Shown: positions 1-10,790 of the stretch, piece by piece
How positions within the stretch are numbered: the first letter of the stretch is position 1
How the letters are laid out: the number at the start of each line of letters is the position of its first letter
Assembly: GCA_019925095.2 (NCBI GenBank)
Contig: CM034392.1
Span: 3,045,501-3,109,500, forward strand
From: Dendrolimus kikuchii
Lineage: Eukaryota; Arthropoda; Insecta; Lepidoptera; Lasiocampidae
Reading direction: 5' to 3'
Length of the DNA stretch: 64,000 nucleotides
Program-made: the position numbers and the translations under genes
The notes under the pieces: generated by a model
Databases searched by the model: none
The model's input: only the letters and a program-made list of their open reading frames with translations
Told to the model about the DNA's origin: nothing

Positions 1-3000
1 CGTGCAGTGCTTGACAGTGGCAGTACTTCAAGCTTTATTACTGAGAAAATGTTTCATAAATTAAATTTAAGCTCAGTACAGATAAATAAATCAATTATAG
101 GAATTAATAATGCAACTTCATATGTAGGAAAACGGTGTCACGTTTATTTAAGGTCTTTAGATGACAGTTATTCAACTAATGTTTGTTGTTTTATTTTGCC
201 ATCCATTACAACTAATGTTCCTAGTCGAGAAGTGAACTTATCTCAACTTCAACTTCCTACAAACATTTGCTTAGCTGATCCTACTTTTTATAAGCCTGCC
301 GAGATTGATATGCTAATCGGCGCTGATCTCTTTTGGGATTTGCTAGGGTCACAGAAAGTAAGTTTAGGTAATAGTAAGACCGTCTTGCATGAGACCAGGT
401 TAGGTTGGCTAGTATCTGGCTCTGTTGAGGTTGTAAACACTGCATTGTCGTCGTCCGATATAAAATGTAACTTTACCAACGTTCAGTCTCACTGTCAGGA
501 AAATAGTATGGATGATATTAACAAACAATTAATCCGTTTTTGGCAATTAGAGGAAATAACAAGTTCATCTCCTCATTACTCATCTGAAGAAAAAAGGTGT
601 GAAGAGCATTTTGTCAAAAATACTTACCGTCTTGGCGACGGACGTTTTTGTGTACGTCTACCACTCAAACAAGATTTTAAGGTATTAGGGGAATCTCACA
701 AGAGAGCAGTGCATTGCCTTTTATCTTTAGAGAGAAGATTAGAAAATAATTCTAATAATAGGCAATTGTACTATGATTTCATGGCTGAATATGAATCACT
801 AGGTCATATGTCTGTTTGTAAACAGCCTAAGACTAATTTCGGGTACTTTATACCGCATCATGGAGTCCTTCGTGAAAGCAGCACAACAACTAAACTTAGA
901 GTGGTGTTTAACGCAAGTTGTCCCTCGACATCTGGCGTTTCTTTAAACGATATGCAGATGGTAGGCCCCGTCGTTCAGGATGATTTATTATCTATTTTGT
1001 TGCGTTTTAGACAGCACAAGTATATTTTATCTGCTGACGTAGAGAAAATGTACAGGTGCATAATGGTACATCCGGACGACAGGCACCTTCAGCGGATTCT
1101 CTGGCGTGATAGTCCTACTGATTCTATTAAAATATTTGAATTAAATACTGTGACTTACGGAACAGCGAGTGCACCATACCTGGCAACACGTTGCCTTAAA
1201 CAACTCGCTTTGGAATGTTCTGATAAGAATATTTCTGAAGTTATCATGCATGACTTTTATGTTGACGATTTACTATCGGGTGGTGATGTTTTAAGTGACG
1301 TCATAAATATGCGTGAGCAAATCACCACTGTACTAAGTTCCGCTGGTATGTCATTGCGAAAATGGAGATCAAATGAACCCAAATTGCTATGTGAAGTAAA
1401 TCATGCTTCACTTGATTTAAACATAGGTTCATTAGAGCCAAAAAAGCTTTTGGGTCTTGGTTGGCATTCGCAATCAGATGAACTTTGTTTTCCCTTAAAT
1501 CCCCTTATTCCTGAAGGACGTACTAAACGTGATTTACTCTCAGTGATTGCACAAATCTTCGATCCGTTAGGTCTTTTAGCACCCTACATTATCACTATGA
1601 AGATGTTAATGCAAAGGTTGTGGTTAGATAAGCTTTCATGGGATGAACCACTATGTCCAGACATACAAAAGCGCTGGTATGAAATAATGAAACATTTGCA
1701 TCTTTTAAACGCTATGCGAGTTCCGCGCATTATTGTTTGTGATTCGTATAAAGTGCTACAGCTACACATTTTTACTGATGCGTCAGAACGCGCTTATGGA
1801 AGTTGTGTCTACGTTCGTAGCATTAGTAATGAGGGCAAAATAATGATTCGCTTATTAACAGCAAAAAGTCGTGTTGCACCAATTAAACCTACCACGATCC
1901 CACGACTTGAGCTTTGTGGCGCACTTGTGGGCGTTCGACTATACGAAAAGGTTAGAGATTCGCTGCGAGCTAAAATTGATCAAGTTTTTTTTTGGACTGA
2001 CTCCACGATTGTCTTAGGCTGGTTACGTATGCTGCCTAGCAAACTCCAGCCTTTCGTGCGTAACCGCGTTGGTGAAATTTTAGAAAAGGCTGGTGATCAT
2101 AGATGGAGACACGTTCCTACTGATTGTAATCCAGCGGACCTTATATCTCGTGGTGTAGACATCAATGCTTTATCCAATCTCGATTTGTGGTGGTCTGGAC
2201 CTGAATTTCTTAATTATGATATATCAGCGTGGCCTGTTCAGCCACAACAGGTTGAAACATTGCCAGAAACTCGATCCGATGTTTCATTAAATGCTATCGT
2301 TAGTCAACCTATTAAAGACTATTTCATTGAATTTAGCAGATTTTCTAATTACTCGCGCCTAGTGCGGTCCGTGGCTTACGTTATAAGATTCATTGAAATT
2401 TGTAGAAAAAATATAACATCAAATTTTTTATCTAATGAGGAATTACAAAGTGCCTTAAATATTATAATAATAAAAGCTCAAAGTGAGTCTTTCTTGGAAT
2501 ATAATTTACTATTAAATAATCAAAGTTTGCCTCGTAAAAGTCCACTTATTAAATTTAACATATTTTTAGATAATAATAAAATAATGCGAGTTGGCGGTCG
2601 CCTCAATAATTCATTATTTTCATACAATAAAAAGCATCCTATATTATTACAGTCCACTCATACTTTTACTAAATTATTATTTGACCATGAGCATAAAAGA
2701 TTATTGCATGCTAGCCCTCAGTTATTGCTAGCTTGTATAAGGGATACTTACTGGCCAATAGGAGGTCGAAACTTGGCTAAAGCCTGTTATCATAAGTGTG
2801 TGCGATGTCATCGCATGAAAGGTAAGACTGTGGCTCCTTTGATGGGCAACTTACCACAGCAACGTCTCCTTCCAGATGGGTTTCCTTTTCAAAATGTTGG
2901 AATCGATTATGCAGGCCCTATAATGATTGCTTCTCGCCAAGGTCGTGGGTGCCGCTTACTTAAAGTTTATATATGTATTTTTGTTTGTTTCACCACGAAA

Positions 3001-3798
3001 GCCATTCACTTAGAGTTGGTCGGCGACTTAACAAGCAAGTGCTATTTACTAGCATTACGCAGGTTTATTTCTCGAAGAGGTAGACCACTTAATATTTATT
3101 CAGATAACGGTTCCTCATTTGTCGGTGGTTACAATGACTTATCAAAGTTTTTAAAAAACAATTGCGATTCTATAAGTGAAAGTTTGGCTAATGATAATTT
3201 AAATTTTCATTTTATACCGGCCTATACTCCTCATTTTGGCGGTCTCTGGGAGGCTGGGGTAAAGTCGACAAAATATCATTTGCTTAGAGTGTTGGGAAAT
3301 TGTCATTTAACTTATGAAGAGCTATACACCACTTTAACACAAATCGAGGCAATTTTGAACTCCAGGCCACTCACTCCACTTTCATCAGATCCGGCAGATC
3401 TCATGCCTTTGACACCAGGACATTTCTTAATTGGTCGTACCTTTACTTCACTGCCACAATCAGACCAACAGCAGAACTCAACTTCTTCATTGACCAGATA
3501 TGAACGAATTGAAAAATTGCGTCAGCACTTTTGGGAAAGATGGAGTAAAGAGTACGTGTCCGAACTACAGCAAAGGACTAAATGGCGTTCAAACACGGAT
3601 GGACTACAGTTAAATTCGCTAGTCGTCATCAAGGAGGATAATATTCCACCTCTAAAATGGAAACTAGGAAGAATTGTAGCAATTCATCCCGGACGCGATG
3701 GCATTGTTCGTGTTGCAGACATTAAGACCAGCGGGGGAATTATCCGGCGAGCATTTAGTCGTATATGTCCATTACCAGTGTTCAATGATTCTGGTTGA
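1..3798 (+). CDS. BEL/Pao retrotransposon pol polyprotein, 5' end outside window
   Basis: The frame is open from base 1 (RAVLDSGS...) to the TGA at 3796-3798, so the true start lies left of the window. Visible order: retropepsin motif LDSGS near base 10; reverse transcriptase with ADVEKMY near 1033 and YVDD at 1258-1269; RNase H with IFTDAS near 1765; integrase H2C2 zinc region near 2690-2820; integrase core with DYAGP near 2905, SDNGS near 3100 and GGLWEAG near 3240; C-terminal domain ending in RRAFSRICPLP. This order (protease, RT, RNase H, integrase) with the FGGLWEAG form of the integrase Glu motif is that of BEL/Pao Pol. There is no stop or frameshift in about 1265 residues, so the copy is young or conserved. 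It would make cDNA and insert it. Gag is not visible. A TGTTAAG LTR start lies 26 bp after the stop. Confidence 0.93.
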   Translation, partial: RAVLDSGSTSSFITEKMFHKLNLSSVQINKSIIGINNATSYVGKRCHVYLRSLDDSYSTNVCCFILPSITTNVPSREVNLSQLQLPTNICLADPTFYKPAEIDMLIGADLFWDLLGSQKVSLGNSKTVLHETRLGWLVSGSVEVVNTALSSSDIKCNFTNVQSHCQENSMDDINKQLIRFWQLEEITSSSPHYSSEEKRCEEHFVKNTYRLGDGRFCVRLPLKQDFKVLGESHKRAVHCLLSLERRLENNSNNRQLYYDFMAEYESLGHMSVCKQPKTNFGYFIPHHGVLRESSTTTKLRVVFNASCPSTSGVSLNDMQMVGPVVQDDLLSILLRFRQHKYILSADVEKMYRCIMVHPDDRHLQRILWRDSPTDSIKIFELNTVTYGTASAPYLATRCLKQLALECSDKNISEVIMHDFYVDDLLSGGDVLSDVINMREQITTVLSSAGMSLRKWRSNEPKLLCEVNHASLDLNIGSLEPKKLLGLGWHSQSDELCFPLNPLIPEGRTKRDLLSVIAQIFDPLGLLAPYIITMKMLMQRLWLDKLSWDEPLCPDIQKRWYEIMKHLHLLNAMRVPRIIVCDSYKVLQLHIFTDASERAYGSCVYVRSISNEGKIMIRLLTAKSRVAPIKPTTIPRLELCGALVGVRLYEKVRDSLRAKIDQVFFWTDSTIVLGWLRMLPSKLQPFVRNRVGEILEKAGDHRWRHVPTDCNPADLISRGVDINALSNLDLWWSGPEFLNYDISAWPVQPQQVETLPETRSDVSLNAIVSQPIKDYFIEFSRFSNYSRLVRSVAYVIRFIEICRKNITSNFLSNEELQSALNIIIIKAQSESFLEYNLLLNNQSLPRKSPLIKFNIFLDNNKIMRVGGRLNNSLFSYNKKHPILLQSTHTFTKLLFDHEHKRLLHASPQLLLACIRDTYWPIGGRNLAKACYHKCVRCHRMKGKTVAPLMGNLPQQRLLPDGFPFQNVGIDYAGPIMIASRQGRGCRLLKVYICIFVCFTTKAIHLELVGDLTSKCYLLALRRFISRRGRPLNIYSDNGSSFVGGYNDLSKFLKNNCDSISESLANDNLNFHFIPAYTPHFGGLWEAGVKSTKYHLLRVLGNCHLTYEELYTTLTQIEAILNSRPLTPLSSDPADLMPLTPGHFLIGRTFTSLPQSDQQQNSTSSLTRYERIEKLRQHFWERWSKEYVSELQQRTKWRSNTDGLQLNSLVVIKEDNIPPLKWKLGRIVAIHPGRDGIVRVADIKTSGGIIRRAFSRICPLPVFNDSG

Positions 3799-3824
3799 AA
3801 TCGAGATTTCAACGCCCGCGGGCA

Positions 3825-4300
3825 TGTTAAGAAGCGCCTGCTAAATTGGCCATACCAATTGTGCCTATATGCATTTTACAGGCGTTTAATATTAACGGAG
3901 TTTTTTTGTATCCACCGTCATAAAATATATCTCTCAGTACGTCGATTACACGGAAGAACAATCTCTGAAATTTCTGCTCATTTAATTTTATCCTGTCTCC
4001 GCAATGAACGTGGTAAATTTTAAGATATTGTGGAAAAACACACATATTCAAAATGTCTTATGGAATGAATGGCAGGCGAGTGTCAGTTGGGCATGTATTC
4101 ATACCTGCAGAGCGGGATAGCAAGTCAATGCGGGAGCTAAAGGATGAAGAAGGGAGCAGGGTACTTGGTCTAGCAAACAAATCGTGAATGTAGAGACTCT
4201 ATCGCTAGAATCGCCACACTACTCTTCCGAGCGCTCGTCAAAGTGTTACTCGTTACGTGTAATCAAGCCTTCCTAGCACAATCATTTCATTAGCATAACT
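3825..4300 (+). repeat. 3' LTR of the BEL/Pao element (right end not fixed)
   Basis: TGTTAAG begins 26 bp after the pol stop, just after the GC-rich string CGCCCGCGGG. The same start (CGTTAAG) begins the LTR of the second BEL/Pao element at 29853. An AATAAA lies near 4304. The 5' LTR is outside the window, so the right boundary and target duplication cannot be checked here. Confidence 0.5.
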
Positions 4301-4800
4301 TTAGCAATAAACAATTTACATCTAGAAACTTCTATCATTAATATACTTTGTAGAAAAACCTCCTTAAGCAGCAATAAATCGCTTGCGACTTGACAATAGT
4401 ATCAAAATAGCTTTTGTGGTTACGTGGGAGTTCTTGTTGATTACTATTCAATACTATTATAACCCATACCTACCTATTCTAATATTTGCTCTCATTTATA
4501 AAAATGGTATCATTGATAGGAATACGTTGATAAATGTTCTATCTCGTGTTGATTATTAATGAAATGGAAAGTATATTTTCTGGGTTTTCCACATTACAAA
4601 AATAAGCATATCAGATCTGATAAGGGCTCTCTGTTTAATATTTTGACGCCTTACTCATTGATATTATTTAATAAATAGAATGTGAAACGAGACTAAAATT
4701 TTATTAGATTACTTACAAGTAATTAGTGTAAGGATTTTGCTTTTTCTTTTATTTGTATATAAATCGGTCTTAAATTTTTTATCTCTGATACTATTATTAC
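4301..4800. other. AT-rich stretch without recognised feature
   Basis: No coding or repeat signature recognised. Part may still belong to the preceding LTR. Confidence 0.3.
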
Positions 4801-4985
4801 ATACAAGCTGCGTCCACGAAATCGTCGGTGTGGAATTTTAAAAAAGTAGCCTAAGTTACTTATAACATCAGCTATCTGCCAGTGAAAGTCTCGTCAGAAT
4901 CGGTCCAGCCGTTTCAGAGATTAGCCGGAACGTCCAGACAGACCAAAATTTATAAAAATATTTTTTGGTATAAGTACCGTATATA
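4801..4985 (-). mobile_element. Helitron H4-like fragment, diverged
   Basis: It carries the H4 core seen at 18942-19248: a CGTCCACGAAATCGTC-type end, then 'atcggtccagccgtttcaga', then 'cagacagacc'. Read on the minus strand this is a decayed Helitron 3' end. Termini are too degraded to define. Confidence 0.5.
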
Positions 4986-5147
4986 CTTTATTTTGACATT
5001 ACAAACAAACACTTCAATTTTATTTATCTGTATTGATGTTATAAATATAAATTTGTTATAATACTATGAGCAATGAACCGAGATTACTAAGTCTATCTCT
5101 TAGATGTTATTCCCTTCAATAATAATTAAATCTATGTATCTAAGTTG

Positions 5148-5580
5148 CTATTCACTGTAATAGAATTCAATGATCTTCTTCAGACTCAATACATTTAGCA
5201 TCTTCATCTGAACATGAAATCCCAAAAGCCTTCGAAAAGCCTGGGTTGATGTTGCTACTTTTTCTTCACCACTTTGCGCGATCTTTAGTGTCCCTAGTTT
5301 TGAGACCATTGGTACGTATGTCATCCTTCGCAACGTCAAGCGTTTCTTGGGCCTACTTCTTCTACCATAACTAGCATGTCTTCGTAAAACGTAGCCGTAA
5401 CTGCGCAGGTTTACCCTCTTACAGTTTTTCTGCTAGATCACGGACATGAAGACTTCCGCGGATGCGAGAGTTCTTCATGCGGTCTTTCATTGCATTCCTT
5501 CTATTGCTCAAGTACAGACCATGCTTCACTGCCACACAAAAGGCAGGTTTAATGATGAATTTATAGACCTATACATTTAA
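5148..5580 (-). pseudogene. possible degenerate LINE reverse transcriptase tail
   Basis: On the minus strand a broken frame reads KFIIKPAFCVAVKHGLYLS followed by a basic stretch. This weakly resembles the 'YKTVIRPALLYG' region at the end of LINE reverse transcriptases. Stops interrupt it. It could instead be unrelated sequence. Confidence 0.2.
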
Positions 5581-5619
5581 TCTTAATATATTAGTAAATA
5601 CTAATAAAAAGAAACTCAC

Positions 5620-7403
5620 CACGGCATTGTCATAAATATCCTCGTATCTCAAATTTCCAGTAGAATCAAACTCCATTCCCAGGGGATACATAGGATAACT
5701 GTCTGAAGTATGAAGGAGTGGGTTATTGGAATATCGCCATCCTTTACTTAGTAGAGCGGCACCTTTCTTATGGCACAGTTCCTCAGCTTGTTTCCATGTT
5801 GCTCTAACAGTTCCACCTCCGACCCCTTTAATTGTTTTCAAACAGGTTGGACTTGGGCTGTAGAATCTCCAGGAATCTAAAACATGGAGTAAGACTGATG
5901 GAGTAAACTGTTCTTATTCTTATGTAAGCGTACTTCATATCAAAATAAACTCTGGTAAAAATATAAAAAGTTGTGAATGACAGTTTTACGAGTTAACAAA
6001 TAACGATAAAGGCTACGTTCCAGAAGAGACTCACAACGACTACATTCACGACCGCAATTTTTCCCGTTCCACTTGCTTGCGGGCGTTACAATCATAAACT
6101 CTAGTGGAACGGATTATGGGGCGTTGATATCATAAACGACGAAATACACAAATGTCATTGGTTGATTTAAAAATCGCGCCTTTTTCAGTGTCAAGAGATA
6201 GAGAGAAATAATGCTCTGTGGTCAACGCCCACTTTGACCCACCTCTTGATATGGGTCGTTGTGAGCGCCGAGTGACTGAATATGATGATGTCACTAGACG
6301 TCACACGTTTCCGCCACGACCATAACTACCACGGTCGCCTAGTGGAACGGCAGATGGAGCATTTTGGTCATTGTGAGCTACTAATGGAACGCGTCCAAAG
6401 TGAAATTTAATAATATATTTTTTTTATTGCAGGAGTTCAGCAGACAGGCAGACGGTCCACTGGATGGAAAGCGGTTACCATCGCCTATGGGCATTTGCAA
6501 CACCAAAGGTGCTACAAATGCGCTGCTGCTCTCTTAAGCGAGTCTGGAACCTGGTCACTAATGCCGGAACACAACTCTAAGTTGTTATGGCGGCATGCTC
6601 TTGACCAGGGGTGGTAGCCATCCAGTCGGGCAAATGCCCTACCACCGGGCAAAATAAACCTCCTCCTGGATTATTTAGAAATAAGTATTATCTATATTTT
6701 AATAGAACATTATTATTGGGCATTGACTTGAGAAAGGAGTATTTTTCCCATGGGCAATTATAATATAATTATAATGTTATATGTTTGCTTATTTCGTGTA
6801 CAGCAAATAGCACGGGTCAGCTAAATAATAATAAATAATAAAATAAATCTAAAAAAACTAATTAAATAATTAGTTTTTATATATGCAATGTAACATACCA
6901 GAAAATTCTTTACATCCTTCCGTCGCCATGTCATTCTCACTGGGATACGGTTTTATAAAGCAGTACCTAAAATGCTCTTCATCACAAACGCTCGCTGTGA
7001 AATTCATCACTGGATCTATCACCACACATAATTCCTGATCTAGACCTAAACTCTTATCGTAATTCACATCATAAGTCGTCAACAGCATATCACCGGTCGA
7101 TTCCGTATACGACCAGTCTATGAAAGGTCCCCCTGGATATGTACTTTTGTACTCCGCCCATAATACTAATTCTGTTTTTGTTATATTTAAGCTATGATAC
7201 AGTTTCGAGGTATATAGGTTCCCTGGACAGTCTTTAAATTTGTCTCCGAAAGCCTCCGGGCCTTTCTGGCGGTAGCATATCGGATCGTCACCCCTGGTGT
7301 AAGCGATACTAAAGCCGATAGGGCATGTGTATTTTCTCTTAGCTATTACATGTACGCAGAAGAGTGATAAGGCTATGAAAATATACCGATGTCGTTGAAC
7401 CAT
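5620..7403 (-). CDS. secreted or surface protein with C-type-lectin-like features; two exons, 3' part missing
   Basis: Not recognised by name. Exon a is 7403-6899 (505 bp, phase 1) and exon b is 5876-5620 (257 bp). The donor after exon a is TCTG|GTATGT, the acceptor before exon b is TTTTAG|AT, and the donor after exon b is GCCGTG|GTGAGT. The phases join cleanly (EFS + D + SWRFYS), giving 254 residues so far. Residues 1-21 form a signal peptide (IFIALSLFCVHVI). Cysteines lie at 27, 43, 59, 126, 140, 148, 164, 180 and 203, with N-glycosylation sites NIT73 and NFT134. Residues 196-211 (TWKQAEELCHKKGAALL) fit the W..AE..C...G..L start of a C-type lectin-like domain, and residues 40-150 may be a first, diverged one. 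TTTACAG directly before the ATG suggests an untranslated exon upstream. Later exons were not found between 5620 and the BEL element. The 1.0-kb intron holds a MITE and a SINE. Carbohydrate binding is not shown. Confidence 0.72.
6011..6397 (+). mobile_element. MITE M1
   Basis: Imperfect terminal inverted repeats: GGCTACGTTCC at the left, GGAACGCGTCC at the right. Subterminal GTTCCACTTGC, CTCACAACGAC and GGTCGTTGTGAGC motifs recur in inverted order. Other copies: 26789-27026, 39257-39634 and the split one at 43258-44400. It lies in the intron of the lectin-like gene. Confidence 0.75.
6415..6657 (-). mobile_element. SINE-A copy, 5' truncated
   Basis: Starts on the plus strand with a T-run and ATTGCAGGAGTTCAGCAGAC, which is the poly(A) tail end of the minus-strand element. 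It ends at the 'ccgggcaaa' region and lacks the 5' quarter. It lies in the intron of the lectin-like gene. Confidence 0.75.
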
Positions 7404-7570
7404 CTGTAAACAAAATAAAAGATATTACAGTTAATTACATCATTTTATGTTTATTTCTTATATAGAATTTCGTCCTGGTAGAGCCATGCTGTCAGTAAGC
7501 GTAGTGTCGAAAGCCCTCCAGCCGGATGGACTGACGACGAAAGCCATGCTGGAATTATTACCTTGATTAC

Positions 7571-7942
7571 ATATCTTACACGTTTACGCGTTCGTAATAC
7601 CGAAGTTAGAAAGAGAGTTGGTCTGAAAGAGAGTGTCGGGGTGAAGGTGAGGAAAGGAATGCTCCCGTGGTTCGGGCATGTGGAAAGAATCGCTAAACAG
7701 ACATACAATGCAAAATTGGATGGATGCAGAAGTCATGGAAGGCCACGACACACCTTCCATGATCAAATTGATCGTGTACTAGCAGAAGGTGATGTCAGCC
7801 TTAAGAACAGACGAGCGTGCATGACAAGAGTTATGAATGTCAAAGAAGCAAGTGAGGTGTATAAGAATAAGCCTGAATGGCGCTCTGTTGTTCATGCCTA
7901 CCCGGCAAGGGAACTGGCGTGAAGTTATGTATGTATGTATGT
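7571..7942 (+). mobile_element. LINE-B (RTE-like) 5'-truncated copy
   Basis: Encodes a C-terminal fragment with VRNTEVRKRVGLKES, WFGHVERI, GRPRHTFHDQIDRVLAEGD and finally YPARELA-stop, then AGT and (TATG)n. ATTAC lies on both sides (target duplication of about 5 bp). Two codons around VSLKNRR are shortened compared with other copies (VRSLKNRR). It lacks the reverse transcriptase core and is inactive alone. Confidence 0.8.
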
Positions 7943-8064
7943 ATTACAGCTCTTAGGGTCAGTTCGAGTTTGAGCTAATCGTGTTCCGTGCGATGAGTTG
8001 GTGTACGGCCTGAGTGGCAAAGCGTCCGGCGGGGTGGGCTGCAGGCACTAGAGCGTCCAACTGA

Positions 8065-8392
8065 GTGGCCTCAGTGCACCCTCGGTGTTCATCGTTCACA
8101 TACTGGTTTAAACCTGTACGTGACGCCCCGCTCGACGCACATCTCGGCTGGCACTAGGGACACTCGTAAGTGTTTAGATACATTTAAATTAGTGTACCTA
8201 CGGTCTCGATGCACGCTCGAAGCGAGCGTGCAGCGGAGCGGGGCGTGCAGCGTTCCTATACACGACGCGTCGCTCAACGCAAATATGCCTGCTGGAGACG
8301 CTGCACCAGCCGGCTGCCTCTAGGCACATCCGCGTTTCCATGTGTTTGACACGAACGCTGCACGCTCGAATAGAGCGGGCACTCAGGCCATT
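8065..8392. mobile_element. MITE-like GC-rich element
   Basis: Near-inverted ends: TGGCCTCAGTGCACCCTC at about 8065 and its mirrored form GAGCGGGCACTCAGGCCA at about 8374. A GCACGCTCGAAGCGAGCGTGC hairpin lies in the middle. It breaks the SINE-B-like host repeat. The short frames inside it are not convincing genes. Confidence 0.4.
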
Positions 8393-8746
8393 TGCTAAGA
8401 GTTCCGATGGATCACTTCCCCCTCCACTTGTCACCCATTCCCTATCCCCTCTATTCCATTCCTACTGTCTAACTACTCTACCCAATCGCCTTTAACGCAT
8501 CCTAAACACGTTGACTTCGCCACAGGTGTTGCAAATGTCTATAGGTGACCGCAACCACTCTCCATTAGGTGGACCGTCTGCCTATTTGCCAGCTTTGCAA
8601 TAAAAAATATAAATAACATTATATTTCATTTCGCATAATGTAAATTGTCATGATTAATTACATAAATAAAAAACGAAAGGTATAGGAATAGAAAACATTT
8701 TATTGTTCAACAAAATAAACGATTACAAAATGAATAATTACAATAA

Positions 8747-9105
8747 CTAGTGGTCGCCCAGTGGTCGACATTCGACCATAATAAATTTAAATTATAAGTT
8801 TGAACATTATTAAGTTTCTGTTGTCAAAGACTATACTTCTATAATCACAGATTTCGCCAAGGCTACACTGTTAATTTGACTTACAACAATAAACAAAATA
8901 GTACATATGCGAGTGCGTGACAAATACATGGTAGTGTATGGAATGTTTTTTTTTATTGAATTAATGTTTTTTATGCATAATTTAAAAAAAAATTAGCACT
9001 CTGCACTCCTTCTCTATATAAACTATTACGACATTTCATACTCCTCCGTCCAGGCAATTTTCGTAAAAAGGGGTACAAAGTTTTTGCTTCACGTGTTAAT
9101 ATAAT
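8747..9105 (-). mobile_element. Helitron H3, non-autonomous
   Basis: The minus-strand 3' end is GGGCGACCACTAG with a TGGTCGAATNTCGACCA-type hairpin just upstream, and A lies on the plus strand next to it (A/T insertion site). Internal sequence matches H3 at 28284-28893 and 40480-40825. The 5' TC start is not clear. Confidence 0.75.
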
Positions 9106-9120
9106 TATTTTACAGCACAC

Positions 9121-9172
9121 TGAAAGGCGGCCTTATCGCTTAAAGCGATCTCTTCCAGGCAACCTGACCTTT
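9121..9172 (-). repeat. LINE-C 3'-UTR hairpin fragment
   Basis: Contains the mirrored form of GGTTGCCTGGAAGAGATCGC...GCGATAAGGCCGCC, the conserved hairpin near the 3' end of LINE-C copies. No coding part remains. Confidence 0.6.
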
Positions 9173-9404
9173 TTTTAAGTCGGTATAGGTTCGCGTTTGA
9201 CCGCTGTCTCACCTGATGTTGAGTGATGGCACGGTCTAGGATGGATCATGATTACCTAGAAGGTAGTCGTGACTTGTAGATTATATTTTTTAGGAAAAAC
9301 AGACTCCGGAAAATTATTCTTTTTCTAGAAAACTGCGCACCAGAAAAGAAGAAGCGAAGCGCTTGGTCCCAAACTGGCGATGTAACTAACCTAACTAACC
9401 TAAT

Positions 9405-9680
9405 CTAACTTTTTTTATAGCTGGAGTACAGCAGACAGGCTGACGGCCCACTTGATGGAAAGCAGTTACCGTTGCCTATGGACGTTTGCAACACCAGAGG
9501 TGTTACCAACGCGCTGCCGACCTCGACGAAATTTTATGACACCCTTTTTTGAAAAACTTCACTTCGTAGCGCTGTGGGAAAACCTGAGCTGGGAGCTCAT
9601 CCCAAATCGTCGCGGTGTACGCAAGAGAAAAGTTCTGGAGAACCGTTGGGAGAAGTGGGAGGATATTAATATAATTTAAC
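9405..9680 (-). mobile_element. SINE-B copy
   Basis: Starts with TTTTTTTATAGCTGGAGTAC, then CAGCAGACAGGCTGACGG, and shares the 3' third of SINE-A. After the 'ggtgttaccaacgcgctgcc' region it carries a different body, so it is a separate subfamily. The frame at 9452-9679 runs through it and is not a gene. Confidence 0.5.
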
Positions 9681-9837
9681 AACTTACGTCCAGTTATAAT
9701 TAAATTAAAACGTTTTACGTTTTGGAGATTACATGATTAACACAATATAATCATGCTAATACATTTATAATAATAACTTATGTATTTTGAAATATATTAT
9801 TGTATATGTGTATATATATGACTATGTATATATGTAC

Positions 9838-9999
9838 TAGCGGAGGGTGATGTCAGGAGCCTTAAGAACAGACGAGCGTGCATGACAAGAGTTATGAATG
9901 TCAAAGAAGCAAGTGAGGTGTGTAAGAATGGGTCTAAATGGCGCTCTGTTGTTCGTGCCTACCCCGCAAGGGAACTGGCGTGAAGTTATGTATGTATGT
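9838..9999 (+). mobile_element. LINE-B, very short 3' end copy
   Basis: Begins at AEGDVRSLKNRR and ends PARELA-stop, then (TATG)n. The sequence NGSKWR replaces the usual NKPKWR. Confidence 0.75.
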
Positions 10000-10019
10000 A
10001 TATATGTATGTGTTTGTAT

Positions 10020-10246
10020 ATTTATTTCTAAAATTAATTTGAGTATTTATGTATCTATTGCCTTTTTCCTACACCACCTATATCGCTTGATTCAAATTTC
10101 TTTGATTTAGGTTGCCTGGAAGAGATCGCTTTGAGCGATAAGACCGCCTATTGTATTGCCTAGAAAATATTGTAAATGTGGTATGTTTTTGTAATTGCAT
10201 ATTTTGGTGTGCAATAAAGTATTATCTCTCTCTCTATATATTAACC
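10020..10246 (+). mobile_element. LINE-C 3' UTR fragment
   Basis: Holds the hairpin GGTTGCCTGGAAGAGATCGC with its GCGATAAGACCGCC partner near 10110-10150, then GTGCAATAAAGTATTATC and a (CT)n tail. No coding part. Confidence 0.6.
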
Positions 10247-10723
10247 TTCATCACCCAAAAGACCTTAACTTAATATAGTACCTGAATAAAATATCTATTC
10301 AAGTATTACATAAAGCATTAATCAAAAGCAAATATTGAACGAATGAATACTCCTAATACGTTATGGAAAAACAAATGCGTATTCATGATAGACACCGAGA
10401 AAACGAATAAAAGAGTTATTCTTTGACGTCAGGCCATAGCGCATTAACAGAAATCATGTTATCATATTCCCAGTTTAGTGATCCGTCCACCTCACAAATC
10501 TTATCTGTCCACTAATAATGCAGATTATTTGGACAATCAACCACTTAACGCTATTACCGATATACGCAATTATCGCCTCTGATTGTATAAATTGTATACG
10601 AGTTTTAGGAAATGAATGACATTAAATCGATTTTGTCCTCTTCCAGTTTTGGGAAACATTATTCTAATTTGTATATATTGTTATATACGTATTTTATGTA
10701 GCCTGTGTTTATATTTTATACAG
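10247..10723. other. no recognised feature
   Basis: AT-rich sequence without frame, repeat or RNA signal that I can support. Confidence 0.3.
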
Positions 10724-10790
10724 GATTCATGTCGTACTTGCTTAACATATATCTGCTAAGTGATAAGCTTAAGAATAGATAAGAATGTTG

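Larger units (their letters stand above)
7480..8612 (+). mobile_element. SINE-B-type element interrupted by a LINE-B and a MITE
   Basis: Segments 7540-7570, 7943-8010 and 8400-8612 match in order the continuous copy at 53427-53675 (gccatgctg, ccttgattacagctct, cgtgcgatgag, cttcctcccct). The last part shares the SINE-A 3' region and ends GCAATAAAAAA. The gaps are filled by LINE-B at 7571-7942 and a MITE-like element at 8065-8392. Confidence 0.5.

Noticed and set aside
8089..8434. GC-rich frames on both strands
   Set aside because: They lie inside a MITE-like element with inverted ends and show no domain.
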